From assembly GCA_004764695.1 (NCBI GenBank), contig SMSO01000025.1, positions 5,076,362 to 5,140,361 on the forward strand: a DNA stretch of 64,000 bases, given 5' to 3'. The position numbers and the translations under genes are program-made. This stretch comes from Schizochytrium sp. TIO01 (Eukaryota > Sar > Bigyra > Thraustochytrida > Thraustochytriidae). Shown in pieces: positions 44,356-55,518 of the stretch (position 1 is its first letter; every line of letters begins with the position of its first letter). Under the pieces are notes generated by a model, which did not search any database, was not told the DNA's origin, and saw only the letters and a program-made list of their open reading frames with translations.

Positions 44356-47300
44356 ATGTCCTTTAATTTTGGAGGAGTGAATGCTTCAGGAACAGAGTCA
44401 GCCCCGCCAGAGCGATCTGAAGGCAGCGTGCCATCATCCTCAAACTCCACATCTACCTCAGGGTTTAGCTTTGGCAATAGCGGCAACGTTGGCAGCGACG
44501 GCAGTAGAAATGAAAGTGGTGGTGAAAACCCATTTAGCCAGAGCGGTAACTCTGCCTCATTCGCCACCCCGACACCGCAACCGAGGTCTCCCCAGGCTGG
44601 GAGCTCAACGAGGCCAGCATTTACTCCATTCTCAACTTCAGCTCCATCAACGCCCGAAAAGGGATTTTCACTAGTCGGAGGGTCCACACCTGCAAAGACA
44701 AAGAGTCCTACTAGTACTTCGGCTCTTGTCGTACCTAGTGGGGATTGTTCTGAAGAACTCTGTGTGGATGATGTCCTCAAAATCCTCGGCCTGGAGGATC
44801 AAGGCCACGACTGGTTCACGACGGAAGCTCTAGCACTTGCGTGCTCGGGTGAACGTTTGGGTGGCATGCGCACAAACACAGAGCTTGAAAATGACGACAT
44901 TGAAACCTACTTCCCAACAGCATCGCTCGTACAGCTCCTGAACGCTTTTCCAAGGCGGCCAAAGTCAGAGATTGAGGCTGACAAAACACTATCAACCACC
45001 GCTCCCTCCAAAACTCGTACTAGTTTTGTCGATGAGGTCTGTCAGCGCCTAGACCTCAGCAACAGTGCAGGTCGTACTCTCGTGGCAAGATTCCTTGCGA
45101 GCAATGAGGAGGTGGGACTCGGTGTAAGGAGAGCTAACGCTCGCAGGCGCGAAATTCTTCGTGTAGTTCGTCGCAGCAGTGCAAAGCGCGGCGCTGTAGA
45201 GCAAGCACTGGGTAATGTGCGAACTTTTGCCGAACTCGACGCGATTGACTCCGTTGTAGGTCTAGTATCTCTTAACGCCGAACGCTTCCGCGCAACACTG
45301 CAGGCAGATGTGAAACTTGCTCGAGACAATAGCAACGAGATTGTCTTTGGCCTTTGCAAATCAGAGGCCCTTCTCAAGGATGTAGAACGACGTTTTCAGA
45401 ATGAACAAGCTGCACTACTCAACACCATGGTTCTCATGGCAAGGGCAGCTGATGACAACGACAACAAAGCGAAAAGTAATGAGATTTGGCATAACTTTGC
45501 GGTTCGATTTGTTGATGAGCAATGCGAGACTGTCATGGACCACGTGCTTTCCACCTTAGAGCGCAAAGACCTGTCAGACACTCTCGAAAAACTTCTTCTC
45601 AGAATTCTTTTTCACATGCCTGTCACAAAGGAAAAGAAGCTCGCGCTTCGCCTTCTTAGGTCTAAACGCACTAGCCTTATCACACGCGTACCCTACATCT
45701 CTCGTGTTCTTGTACTCTTGTCAAAGCTACGCGCTGGCTATAGTGATGATCTCAAAGAAGCCGTTGAGTCCTGCGGTGCCCCCGCTATTAGTCTTGCGTG
45801 GTCTATTTTCGCAATTGATGGAGACCTTTTCGAATCTAGCTACTCAAGCGGTTTTGAAGATCTTGAAAACATCCGTCGCCAACCCGAATTTGCGGGCCCG
45901 CTTCGCGACATTATTATCTCTGGTATGGAGAATTTTGGCATTCATGAGTTACTCGACAACGAAAAAGACTGTATCTTTATTGCCAAATTATGCGCCACCA
46001 CATTCGCTACTTCGCCAGAGGATTGCGACTTTTTCTGGCGCGAAGAGAACCATCCGCTTCGCAAACTGCTTGAGCAGTTGCAAAATTACCCTAGTGCATT
46101 CCTGGAGCTCTGTGGCGCTCTTGTCTCAAGTGAAAATAGCGCAAGGTATGCGCTGACCTACGTTGGCAAGAAAATCCGCCTTGAGAACCTTGCTCTACTC
46201 TGCAATCTTGTCAAATACCTTGATTACGGTACTATCGCAAGCTTTGACATCATGACGACCACGAGAAACGTAGTTCGTAGCCACATCAATGACCCTCGTC
46301 TGGTGGAAACCCTTCGCAATATTGCAGAAAAATTCCCGCAACATGTTCTAACAGTCTTGGCAAATGAAGCAGACCAATCATCTACATTTCCTGTTCTCAC
46401 AGCCATGCGTCGTGAGCTCGAAAAGGAAATAACTACTGGCAAATACTCTGGCCTTATGAATGGACTGCATCTCATAAGCATGCTCGTTCTCCAAGTTGAG
46501 CGTGAGCACTATTCCTCTGAACTGCATGTTGCCTTTGAAGACGCTGGCACGCATTGTACGCGTGCTGATCTGTCTCGCAATCTCAATGTTCTCGGCTACC
46601 GTGGTGACATTGATATTGCGACGCTCAGGAAACTTGCGCCATCTGACTCCCCAGATGAAATCGATCTCAACCGGTTGTTGCAACTTCTTCGAGTCGGCGA
46701 AGGCTCTTTTTTTCGTGTTCTGAGTCTTACTCTTCAGGGTCGCCGTTCGCAAACCAAACAGTTTGTTTTTCAGGCCGTCAAACTCGTCCGCGAGGTTTTC
46801 CGCAGCCATCGTGGGTGGCGTTTCTCTTCTCAAAAACAACGCTGGGACATTGGAACTCAGACTACCCATATTCTCCACCGTTGCGTCGAGATGCCTTTTG
46901 AGCTTGATGGTGTGCGTGCTAAAGTAATGGACGACCTCATGAACGATACCGCCACTCAAGATGCTCTCAGTGCGAACATTTTTTCTCTCAAGATACCGCG
47001 GGCTACATTTGCTCAAGAACTTGTTGCCACTTCACTAGACCTCTTAGCTGGCGTCCTGAGTCTTGAAGGCTTTGGAACTCAAAAAATTACGTTGCTTTGC
47101 CGCCAGGATCTTGCTGCTAATGTGGCTTCATATATTGGTTTTCCCTCCGAAAGCGACCGGATTACATGCGAGTTTCCCTTGCAGCGCTTGGCAGTGCGAG
47201 TCTTAGAGAACTTTGTTGTATCTTTGGATGCCTTTCGGCGTGCACGTCATCAACAAAAAGCCTCAGGAGGTGTACCTAGTGTAGTTGCGATGCTCTCGAA

Positions 47301-50300
47301 GTCTGCAATGCTTTTGGATGATGTGGCAACTTCTATTGCTAATGGAGAAACCTCCACGCTCGGTCTTCTAACCACATCCCTTGAACTTGAGCCTGGCCTT
47401 GCGGCTATGCTTCTTCAGAACGATGCCATACTCGAGAATATTCTTGACATCCTGCGTGACACGTCTAATTTTGAGGAGTGCCCGCGCCTCTATCTGATGG
47501 CAATGGAATTTCTCGGTACTCTCTGGTATAAACGCTATACATCTATTATTGCCCGACTCTTGGAACTGGAACCAAAGTTCTGGACGCATATGTCCTTCAG
47601 TTTGTACCAAGACATTGACGAGGATATGCTTCTCAGCTCCACCCCCAAGGTGATTAATGCGCAAAAGAATCAGATTTGTGCCAGAGCATGGGCGCTCGAA
47701 ATTATGACCCTAGAAATGGAGACAAGTGGAGTTGGTGGGGCATTCATGGAGCTTATGCGTGACTTGCGCAACGAAGATCGAGATACTAGCTGGCTTAATC
47801 AGTACCCTGTCGCAAGTGTCTCCCTCCATCGAAGTGAAACTCTCTCCGTTGAGTCTTCCAGCGTAGATCTTTCTGCTTTCGTACAGAACCATTCTGGATT
47901 TGTTACACCAAACTTGGACCCGTTCTTGTTCGAACGCCGTCAGTCACGCTTCGGACTGGTAGCCTGCCAGCAGTACGACGTTGATATGCTTCAACGCGTT
48001 TTCCCTGGCGAGGAGACTCTCGCGAAGGAGGTACGTTCGCGCAACTGTGCATTGGCTCTTTCCGAAGCCCAGCTTATGCTATTGCGTGCATGGAAAACCT
48101 ACATGGAGACCCGCTGTTTGATCAGCTGGGAGGATCAACCTAATTCGCCGAGTGATCTAAACACTCCAGTTGACGGTAGCTTTGAGTCCCCGGGCACGCG
48201 TCGTAAGCGCTCTTTTAGCAACACAGAATCCAAACATTGGGGAGATGTTACTTCGTACACACTAGTTGCCAAATTGGCTGCTAACCTTCGCGAGGCAGAA
48301 GACCTTGGTAATGAACACCAACAGTGCTATCTTCGCGAGGTTGTTGAGATGTTCACATCAATGCTGCATTTTAAGATCTTTGAACGTTGTCAATCTTCGG
48401 ACAACAGCATGTCTTCCCTGCTTTTGGATGCACACGCATTCATTCCCCAGGGCAACTTTCGTAAGCGCTCTCGTGAGATACGCGGTGACAAGCTTGTGCT
48501 CGATAGTGATGATTCTGAAAGACCAGGTGCTGTCCAGCTCATTGAACGGATTTTTGACTGCCTGGTGAAGATTCTCGAATTTGCTGAGAATTCATCTGTG
48601 GACACTGCAAGCAAGTCTCGTAGTTTTGTTCTGGAGGTAGTGCGCTCTTTGCTTGCTGGTCTCTTAATGCTGTTTGAAGTCGCCGGAGATGATGAAGCTA
48701 ACACCCAGGCTTCGGCAAAGCTTGCTGAGAAGCGTGTTGGCTCTCTTGAGCCTCTGGCAAAGATGCTTACACGGTATGCAGACGAAACCGAGATTGTTGA
48801 CCTGTGTTTGCCGCTGCTGAGCTTAATTATTTCGGAACTTACAAAAAGCAATGCTGCTGCCATGAAAACCTTGGTTGATCAACAAGTCTTCACCCTCTTG
48901 CAAAAGACATGCATTCAATACTCAGAAGCTTTTGGTCGCCGGTATGCTGATCGTCAGGGTCTCTACATATGGCTTGAGCGCAACGGTTTGAGCGACCTTA
49001 GTGTCAAAGTTCTAAGCGCCACAACGCCCTCCAATGCTACCAAAGGCAATGAAGGGCTTGTTGCTTCTCTCTCTCAGAATAACGACGAAGGTGAGTACAG
49101 CGGTGCCGCATCATCCACCGCTCTTGTAACAGCTGATACGTCCTCTTCACTTGCACTTACGACCGTTGATGAAGAAGATGCATCTGATTTTGAAGCAAAG
49201 GAACAAGCGAAGCGTGATACGAAGCAAAAAGAGAATGAAACTCGCTTGCGCGAGATTGCTCGTCAGCTCGGTTACAAACATTACGAATTACGATCGAAAC
49301 ACAGATCATCTCGAAATTACCGTGATCTTGTAGGATCAAAGGCATCTGGCTATTCCGATGAAGACGGATTAGTTGACATTAGTGTGATTCGTTTGTTTAT
49401 GGACTTTGGTATTACGAGTGTCAACGAGTTGCGAACTCTCGACCACGCAGCATTGCAAGAGATGGGTATCTATAAGCCATCGGATCGCCGTCGTCTTTTA
49501 GATATTATTGACCAACGTGACGCATCCGGATTGACTGGAATTTCTTCTAAAAGGCAAACTGTAGGACCTACTTCAGGTCGGTCTGGGGATGAAAATGACG
49601 CCACAAAGCGTAAGCCTATCTCACGAAAGGTTGGTTTTGAGGCTGCTCAAGAACTCAAGCGCGGCCTCTTGCGGATCCAGATGATTCTCCACATTTTTAA
49701 CTCCGCAGTACTCGTGGACCAAACTACTGTGGGTGCTCACCTCGCACGCCTCAATGTTCTACGTGGTCTTGCTTCTGATCCGTTGCTTCGCTGTGTTGCT
49801 GGTGATAAGCCTTTTGCTTCAAGCATGGATAACCGTGATAACGCTGCATCGATTGCGTTCCGAGGTTACTCGGTGCAGGGGGAGCGCGACCCAGCCCATT
49901 TAGTATGGTGCGAAGCTTTGCAGCTCACTGCAAGTTTGCTAGAAAGCAATGAGAACAGTAAAGAAAACCGTAACGTTGAGCTTGCACTTGAATTTGTTGC
50001 AAACCACCGAGGTACGATCTTGGCTACATTACAAGCCTATAAACATGCAGATAGTGTCATGACACTTGGAGCACTCGATGAAGCTTTGCGCACAACTAAT
50101 CTTATGCGCGCTTTGTCCAAGCACGTTCAACGCTGGCGGCTCCACGGTGAATTGTATGCACCTTTATTGACTGCAGCTTGGACTATGCTTCATGAACTAG
50201 TTGTCGGTAGTGAAGGCGTCCGCCGTCCGTGCTTTTTGGAAGAGTTTGTGCGCACCTTCTTCACCGGTTCTAAGGCTGTCCCTCGCCTTTGTATTTGCAC

Positions 50301-52264
50301 TCGTCCTGTTACTCCACTTGAAATTGAGCAAGATCGTCAGCCTGTAATGGAGTCTCTGCAGCGCAAACCATTGGTTGGAACACCACGCGCGAGCATGGCT
50401 TTAATGCGTACAGCAAGCGTTGTGGAAGAACTTGAATCAGAACAGGAGGCTCCGGCTTCGTCTAGTAAGGGTGGCGTTGTGTCGCAACTTGATGATGGTG
50501 ATATTTCTGTACTCCATGTAACCATTGAGTATCGTATTTGTACCGTGGTGCAACAACTTCTTGCCCTCTTTCGCTCCAACCAAATTGTGAAGAAGCCGTG
50601 CCAGCTGCAGAGTGACGAACATTCTTCTCAAACGCTTCCAGTGCACGATTGGGGTAAGGCAATGATCCCGTTCCCCCTGGGTCAGGCTACGCTCAGGCAA
50701 ACCCAGCATCAGCACTATCATTATGAGGGGCGCCCTCGATCATATTCAGGGTCTGGCGATGCTAATTTCTACAGTCAAGGGTTGGGCGAAACAAACGACA
50801 TGGGATCTACGCCGAACATTGCGACTCTATTATCTTTGCTAGGTTACACCAAGTATAGATTGAACTTGGCAGCTAACATGGGTGGCAGCGGCTCCTCAGA
50901 GGATCTTCGTCATCCGAGATCTGAACGTTGGCAAAAGATGCTATCATACCTATCTACCAATGCTCTTTACCTTATGCTGAACTCCCTAGAGTTGTCCCTA
51001 CATGAACGTGAGCGCATCAAGGCTCAAGTTATTGACCGCCGTACGGAATCTATTGCAAGCTTTACGTTGAGTGAACATGTTTTTGACTATCTGCAAAAGA
51101 AGGCATGCGAAGGTAGTCAGAAAATCTGTCATTTCATGAACAAGCTCAACGGCAGCGAGCCCCGTAATTCAGAGATTGTGGATTTGCTCAGTGAAAGAAT
51201 TAAGGATACACTCCAACAATTCGATGTCCGTGCTGATGAGTCATTGTCTAGTGAGCGCAACTTGCAACCAACGATGGGACGGGAGATCCCCAATAATCAC
51301 AGCAAAACTCTGGCCCTCGTTGAGAAGCGCGGTCCATCGGAAATGGATAGCATCGTTGAATACCATTCAGAAAAACGCTTTCGGTTGGCGATGTCTCGTG
51401 AGGTCAGGATATCACACTATCCGACGCATGCTGTAGTCATCTGGATACCAGGCCCTCAGGATCACCCTGCATCTTGGGAGGCTATCTTCAGAGATTTTGG
51501 TATGCCACATGTTCATTTCATTATTCCCGACCTTTGCACAGAATCAGTTGACTCTAGCATTGCTCCTGGCCTAGATGAAACGCTTCTCCTGCCAGGTGGT
51601 TCGAAGGTCATTCAACGCGTGCTAGCTGAGGCAGCTGAGGAGATGAATCGCTTTCACGCGATGGAAAAGAAGGGCCCATCGAAGCAATCATCCAACTTGT
51701 CGTCATCTTCCTCTCAAGCTCGCGTGGCGTCAAGGAATTCTTTTCCTGCTCTCCGCGAGCTTTTCGCGCTGATCACCGCGCGGTACGAAGACCGTGATTT
51801 GGTTCTGGAGGCCGCCCGGTACGTGTGTGACATAGTTCGTGACCAAAGGGCACGAGATATTTCCCCCTGGAAAGATCTTGTTAGGTGGTTTCCAAACTGG
51901 TGGAAGTTTCGCTCTGCTTTGCGCGTTACTACTTGCTATAGATCCTGATCCAATTGTGGTTGGAGCGGTTTCTACGATCAACTCTTATCTCCCCTTGGCA
52001 AGCGAACTGTGTGACTCTCTTCTTCATTCTCTGTTGACGAAACCGCAGAATCAGAGGCTCCAGTTGCCAAAAATCATGATGCGCAACGGAGCTTTAGACA
52101 CTAATGTAAAACCTGAATTGGCCGAAGTGACTGCTCGCGCATTGCATGCAATTGGAGCAAGCGTTAACTTTGATACAGCTCAAAATTTGGATCACTCACA
52201 GTGGACACTGGATGAAATGAAGCTTGTGTGGGAATCCTTGTTACAGATTATGGAAACAAAATAG
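44356..52264 (+). CDS. Giant Nup188/Nup205-like protein with SAM-like segment and C-terminal thioesterase-like domain (frameshifted)
   Basis: One frame runs from the ATG at 44356 to a stop at 51948 (2530 residues); the protein-like sequence then continues one base out of phase to a stop at 52264, about 2635 residues if the shift is ignored. Residues 1-130 are Ser/Thr/Gly-rich with FG-type pairs (SFNFGG, GFSFGN), as in nucleoporins. A helical region of about 1500 residues follows, resembling the large inner-ring scaffold nucleoporins in length and in segments such as GWRFSSQKQRW; this call is moderate. About 1672-1732 looks like a SAM domain (VDISVIRLFMDFG, LQEMGIYKPSDRRRLLDII). The last 260 residues match acyl-protein thioesterase/LYPLA hydrolases: AVVIWIPGPQDHPASWEAIF, then, in the shifted frame, ILLGGFQTGGSFALL, NGALDTNV and LDHSQW. 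The nucleophile Ser of GFSQGG is Gln here, while Asp and His positions remain. The shift sits at C5, 51863-51867. Confidence 0.55.
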
Positions 52265-52731
52265 TGAAATGATGATGTGCACTCGTTCTCATAAGTATCA
52301 CAGTGATACATCATTTCAGCGCTATAAATCTGGTGAAATGTGGTATTGCTAGTAGTCTTTATAAGCACATTTATTGTGTGCATGGAGCATGCAGGTCGTG
52401 TGCGTTTCTTTCATTTCCTGGGAATGCTGGAACGCCCTGACATTATATCTCTGTAATAGCGTGCTTTCTTATACATTTAGCTAGGAACTAGAAAATTGAG
52501 CGATGCAAATCTTTAGTGCATGCTTCTATGATTTTAAATGTCATAAACGTTTTCTATTTTTATTTTAGTTTTGAACTTAAACCCTGGCTTACTTATCTTA
52601 TATTGAAGAAGAGAATATAAATTCATTGGTTCCTCCCTACTATACCGAGACCTGTGTTATTGGTCTGCTTTGCTGGGTATTTTTAAGACCTTTTTAACAA
52701 CTTAATTCTATAAAGATTGAAGGCTCTGTTA
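52265..52731. other. Convergent intergenic region, nucleoporin-like / ThiF-like
   Basis: AT-rich 467-bp spacer between facing stop codons; no gene seen. It should contain both 3' UTRs. Confidence 0.5.
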
Positions 52732-54018
52732 CTAAGGTTCTGATCTAGTAGCGGTAATCTGGGGTACCATGATTTTACATTCTTTCCTTGGAGGATTGTG
52801 TATACTATTTGTTGAATGAGAGCATTCGCAAAGATTAGCCTGCCGTCCCTGCTTTACTGATACTGTGACTTGATCCATCATTTGCGAATACGATGTATAA
52901 AGACGCCCAATCTCTGGTGGGCCACTAGATGCCGAAGTATATTTTGTAGGAGGTAGCGTTGTGAGATGTTTCACCGCTTTGGTAAGTGTTATTCCGGCGA
53001 GGAATTGAGAAAACCCTGCATCTAAAAAGCTTGCCAAGTCTCCTAGAAGGCTGTCACTATCTTCAGATATACTTGTGCTCTGATCGCAGCGCCCGCAATT
53101 GTAAAGCGTTGTAGGCTCTACTGCCGTATTTATAGTTGTGTAGTCATGAACTCCTCCTCTCAAGCCCCGCGTCGCGTCTGCGAAAATGGTTGTGTCAATT
53201 AGTGGTGTTGAGTGACTTACACACCACGAATTAACAAGCCATCTTGTTTTTGTATCCTTTAAGCAACAAATAACCAGATCAACTCTTTTGCGCTCTAAGT
53301 CACCACACAGGCTATCGAGAGCATGGTCTGAGACAGATTCGGTCATTGATAAAACATTTGCTTCAGAAGAAAGATTCTGAATTATACTTCGAGCTGCAAC
53401 AGATTTTGGCCAGCCAACATGCTTTCGCTTATATGTAGTGTACTTGATACAATCATCATCAATAACTTCATTGTCTATAATCCCAATGTTGCCTAATCCA
53501 GCACGAGCAAGACCGTCGACAATATAAGATCCAACAGCGCCTGCTCCCACAACAATCACTGCGTTGTTCCCGAGAGGCATGTGCTTGGGCACCGAAAACG
53601 CTGCATTTGACTTGGCCAACTTGCGCCCAACAAATTTCTTCAGCTTTGGGCACTCCAACTGCGTTTGCGCTCGCTGAAGCTGCGGTCCATCGCGACTCAA
53701 GCGCACAGCATTCTGCAATTCTAAGACCTTCGCTTCGAGTCGTTGCACCCAACTCAGAACGTTGTCTCCCTCAGCAATGTCAAACTTTGATCGTTGTCGT
53801 TCAATTGCAGCCTTTCGCGATTCCTTTTCTTCACTATCATTTTCATTTGCACTTTTTGGACTTATCACCTGCTGCTGCTTGGGCTTGTCTCCATTGTAAC
53901 TATTGAGATCGCCAACGATATCCTGATCTTCTTCAAGGTCTTCATCGGACTCTTCTGCGCTTGCTCCTCCCCGTCCAGATTCGTGAGAGTTTTCTTGCAC
54001 CACATCCAATGACATCAT
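52732..54018 (-). CDS. ThiF/MoeB/E1-like adenylating-enzyme homologue, divergent
   Basis: Predicted 428-residue protein of the E1/ThiF fold, which adenylates a ubiquitin-like or sulfur-carrier protein C-terminus. The start is the ATG at 54018 (tandem MM), because the longer frame begins at TTG. Residues 1-60 are acidic (EESDEDLEEDQD), then a short coiled-coil-like helix (WVQRLEAKVLELQNAVRL). The Rossmann nucleotide site is clear: VIVVGAGAVGSYIVDGLARA (about 153-172), GNIGIIDNEVIDDDCIKY, and KRKHVGWPKSVAARSII. The family's Arg after the second Asp motif seems displaced. DLVICCLKDTKTRWLVNSWC matches the adenylate-binding Asp region. Candidate zinc ligands are NCGRC (about 306-310) and CEC near the end (about 396). 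I see no clear UBA5, UBA4 or ATG7 signature, so substrate and even activity are open. Confidence 0.65.
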   Translation of the reverse strand: MMSLDVVQENSHESGRGGASAEESDEDLEEDQDIVGDLNSYNGDKPKQQQVISPKSANENDSEEKESRKAAIERQRSKFDIAEGDNVLSWVQRLEAKVLELQNAVRLSRDGPQLQRAQTQLECPKLKKFVGRKLAKSNAAFSVPKHMPLGNNAVIVVGAGAVGSYIVDGLARAGLGNIGIIDNEVIDDDCIKYTTYKRKHVGWPKSVAARSIIQNLSSEANVLSMTESVSDHALDSLCGDLERKRVDLVICCLKDTKTRWLVNSWCVSHSTPLIDTTIFADATRGLRGGVHDYTTINTAVEPTTLYNCGRCDQSTSISEDSDSLLGDLASFLDAGFSQFLAGITLTKAVKHLTTLPPTKYTSASSGPPEIGRLYTSYSQMMDQVTVSVKQGRQANLCECSHSTNSIHNPPRKECKIMVPQITATRSEP

Positions 54019-54603
54019 GAGTGAAGCTCCTTTCCTATGGCAATCTCTCTTCAGCAAGTTTTGCTTCTGCCATTCCGCATAACTCCCTGCTCACCTCATC
54101 ATCTCAGTTCTGCACTTCCTCAACAGCATCTCCGCAATACATTACCTGATCTTAGGAATTTGCCTATATAGATGCGCCACATGTCCCATTCACTCTAACC
54201 CAAGTTTAATACCTACATTAGCCTCATGCAAGAAACCAAGCAGGCTTCTCAAATTCATCAAACCCTTTCACTTCAAGCCCACTTCGATCGTCTTGTGCAT
54301 CTTGCACCTCGCTTGCGAGGCATTGAGCGCACGACGAGACAGGGAAAACGAGCGCACGAGCAAAATTAAAAGGGCCTAAAAAGGGGCCCAACGACTCCTT
54401 TAAGGTGGCTGGAGACCTTTTATTTAAGGAGGCAGCGCTGGTGGACGTAATGAGAGAGAAAGAACTTGGTTGGAGACAGTGGATCGATGTTGATTTATTA
54501 GGAAGTGACTTAGGTCGCTTGAGATTGCTCGACTAATCACCGTATTTGGCTTGCTGCTCGTGACGCTCCGCAGAGTCCGCTCGGAACCGTCTCGCTCAGC
54601 ACC
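54019..54603. promoter_or_regulatory. Divergent promoter region, ThiF-like / NOP10
   Basis: 585 bp between two divergent start codons. No TATA box, operator or repeat was identified. It must contain promoter elements for both genes if both models are right. Confidence 0.45.
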
Positions 54604-55196
54604 ATGCACCTCATGTACTACCTCGACGAGGAAGGCAAGCGTGTCTACACGCTCAAGGTAGGTTAGCTTCGGAGCTCATTTCTGAGATGGAGGCGTCGAT
54701 TCATCATCGTCTGATCTGATCATCTCAGGCACCACGACAGGGGTACTCTCTCGCTTGTGGCAGTTCGTTTATAACTTGCCCGGACTCGCGGGCTGGGAAA
54801 TGGGTACTGGATGCGACCTGAAAAATGGTGTTTGGGGATGAGGACTAGCGTTGAATTCATCAAGACCGACCAAAAATCATGTTTTTGTGAATGGATGCGT
54901 CAGACTTTGTGGTTGTGCGGGAAGGGAGGTACAGATGTACTAAGGATGAACAATTATTTTGAGTAAGGAGGATTGAGACTGACGATGATGCTTGAATGCG
55001 TAAATGAACATCTTTTCATGCTTGCGATCATTATTTCTGCTTTTTGTATTAACAGAAGGAGACCCCGACTGGTGAGCCCACCGAGTCTGCCCACCCGGCT
55101 CGCTTCAGCCCCGACGACAAGATGTCCCGCCAGCGTATTACTCTCAAGCAGCGCTACGGCCTCTTGCCCTCCCAGATGCCTGCCCCCAAAGTGTAA
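54604..55196 (+). CDS. NOP10: NOP10, H/ACA snoRNP core protein, two exons
   Basis: 64-residue protein, the family's usual length. Exon 1 is 54604-54657 ([18 protein letters not shown]) and exon 2 is 55056-55196, joined in phase 0. Exon 2 carries the family core [20 protein letters not shown] and ends [13 protein letters not shown]10 is a component of H/ACA small nucleolar RNPs, where with dyskerin, NHP2 and GAR1 it guides pseudouridylation of rRNA and snRNA in the nucleolus, and is part of telomerase in animals. N-terminal MxLxYYL and YTLK are typical, and the eukaryotic form lacks the archaeal zinc ribbon Cys, as here. Codons are mostly C/G-ending, fitting a highly expressed gene. It is too short and split to show as a long open frame. 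Convergent with RHL1, 322 bp apart. Confidence 0.95.
54658..55055 (+). other. NOP10 intron
   Basis: 398-nt intron, donor GTAGGT at 54658 and acceptor AACAG at 55051-55055, preceded by a T-rich tract. It is the longest confirmed intron in the window. Confidence 0.9.
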
Positions 55197-55518
55197 TAGA
55201 TAAAAACAGACAACGCTACCCATACCAATATTTCTCTTGTTTTTGTTTAGTTTTTTTATTCTTTCTTGCTTTATTCATTCAATATGGTTGCCGATTTGCA
55301 CATGATTGAATCCACGCCGATTGCATGGAATTTTGACTTTCAATGGGTCATTTAATATTAAGGAACTCTTCAGTGACGCATATCTCAACATTGCGTGTCC
55401 CTGCGAATATGATACGGCCCAGATCTGAAAGTCATAAGGAAAGGATCTTAGCATTGTGTTATGCTGTGACTTAAGCGATAGAGGAATCGAAATGGCGATG
55501 ACTACTTCACATTCTCTT

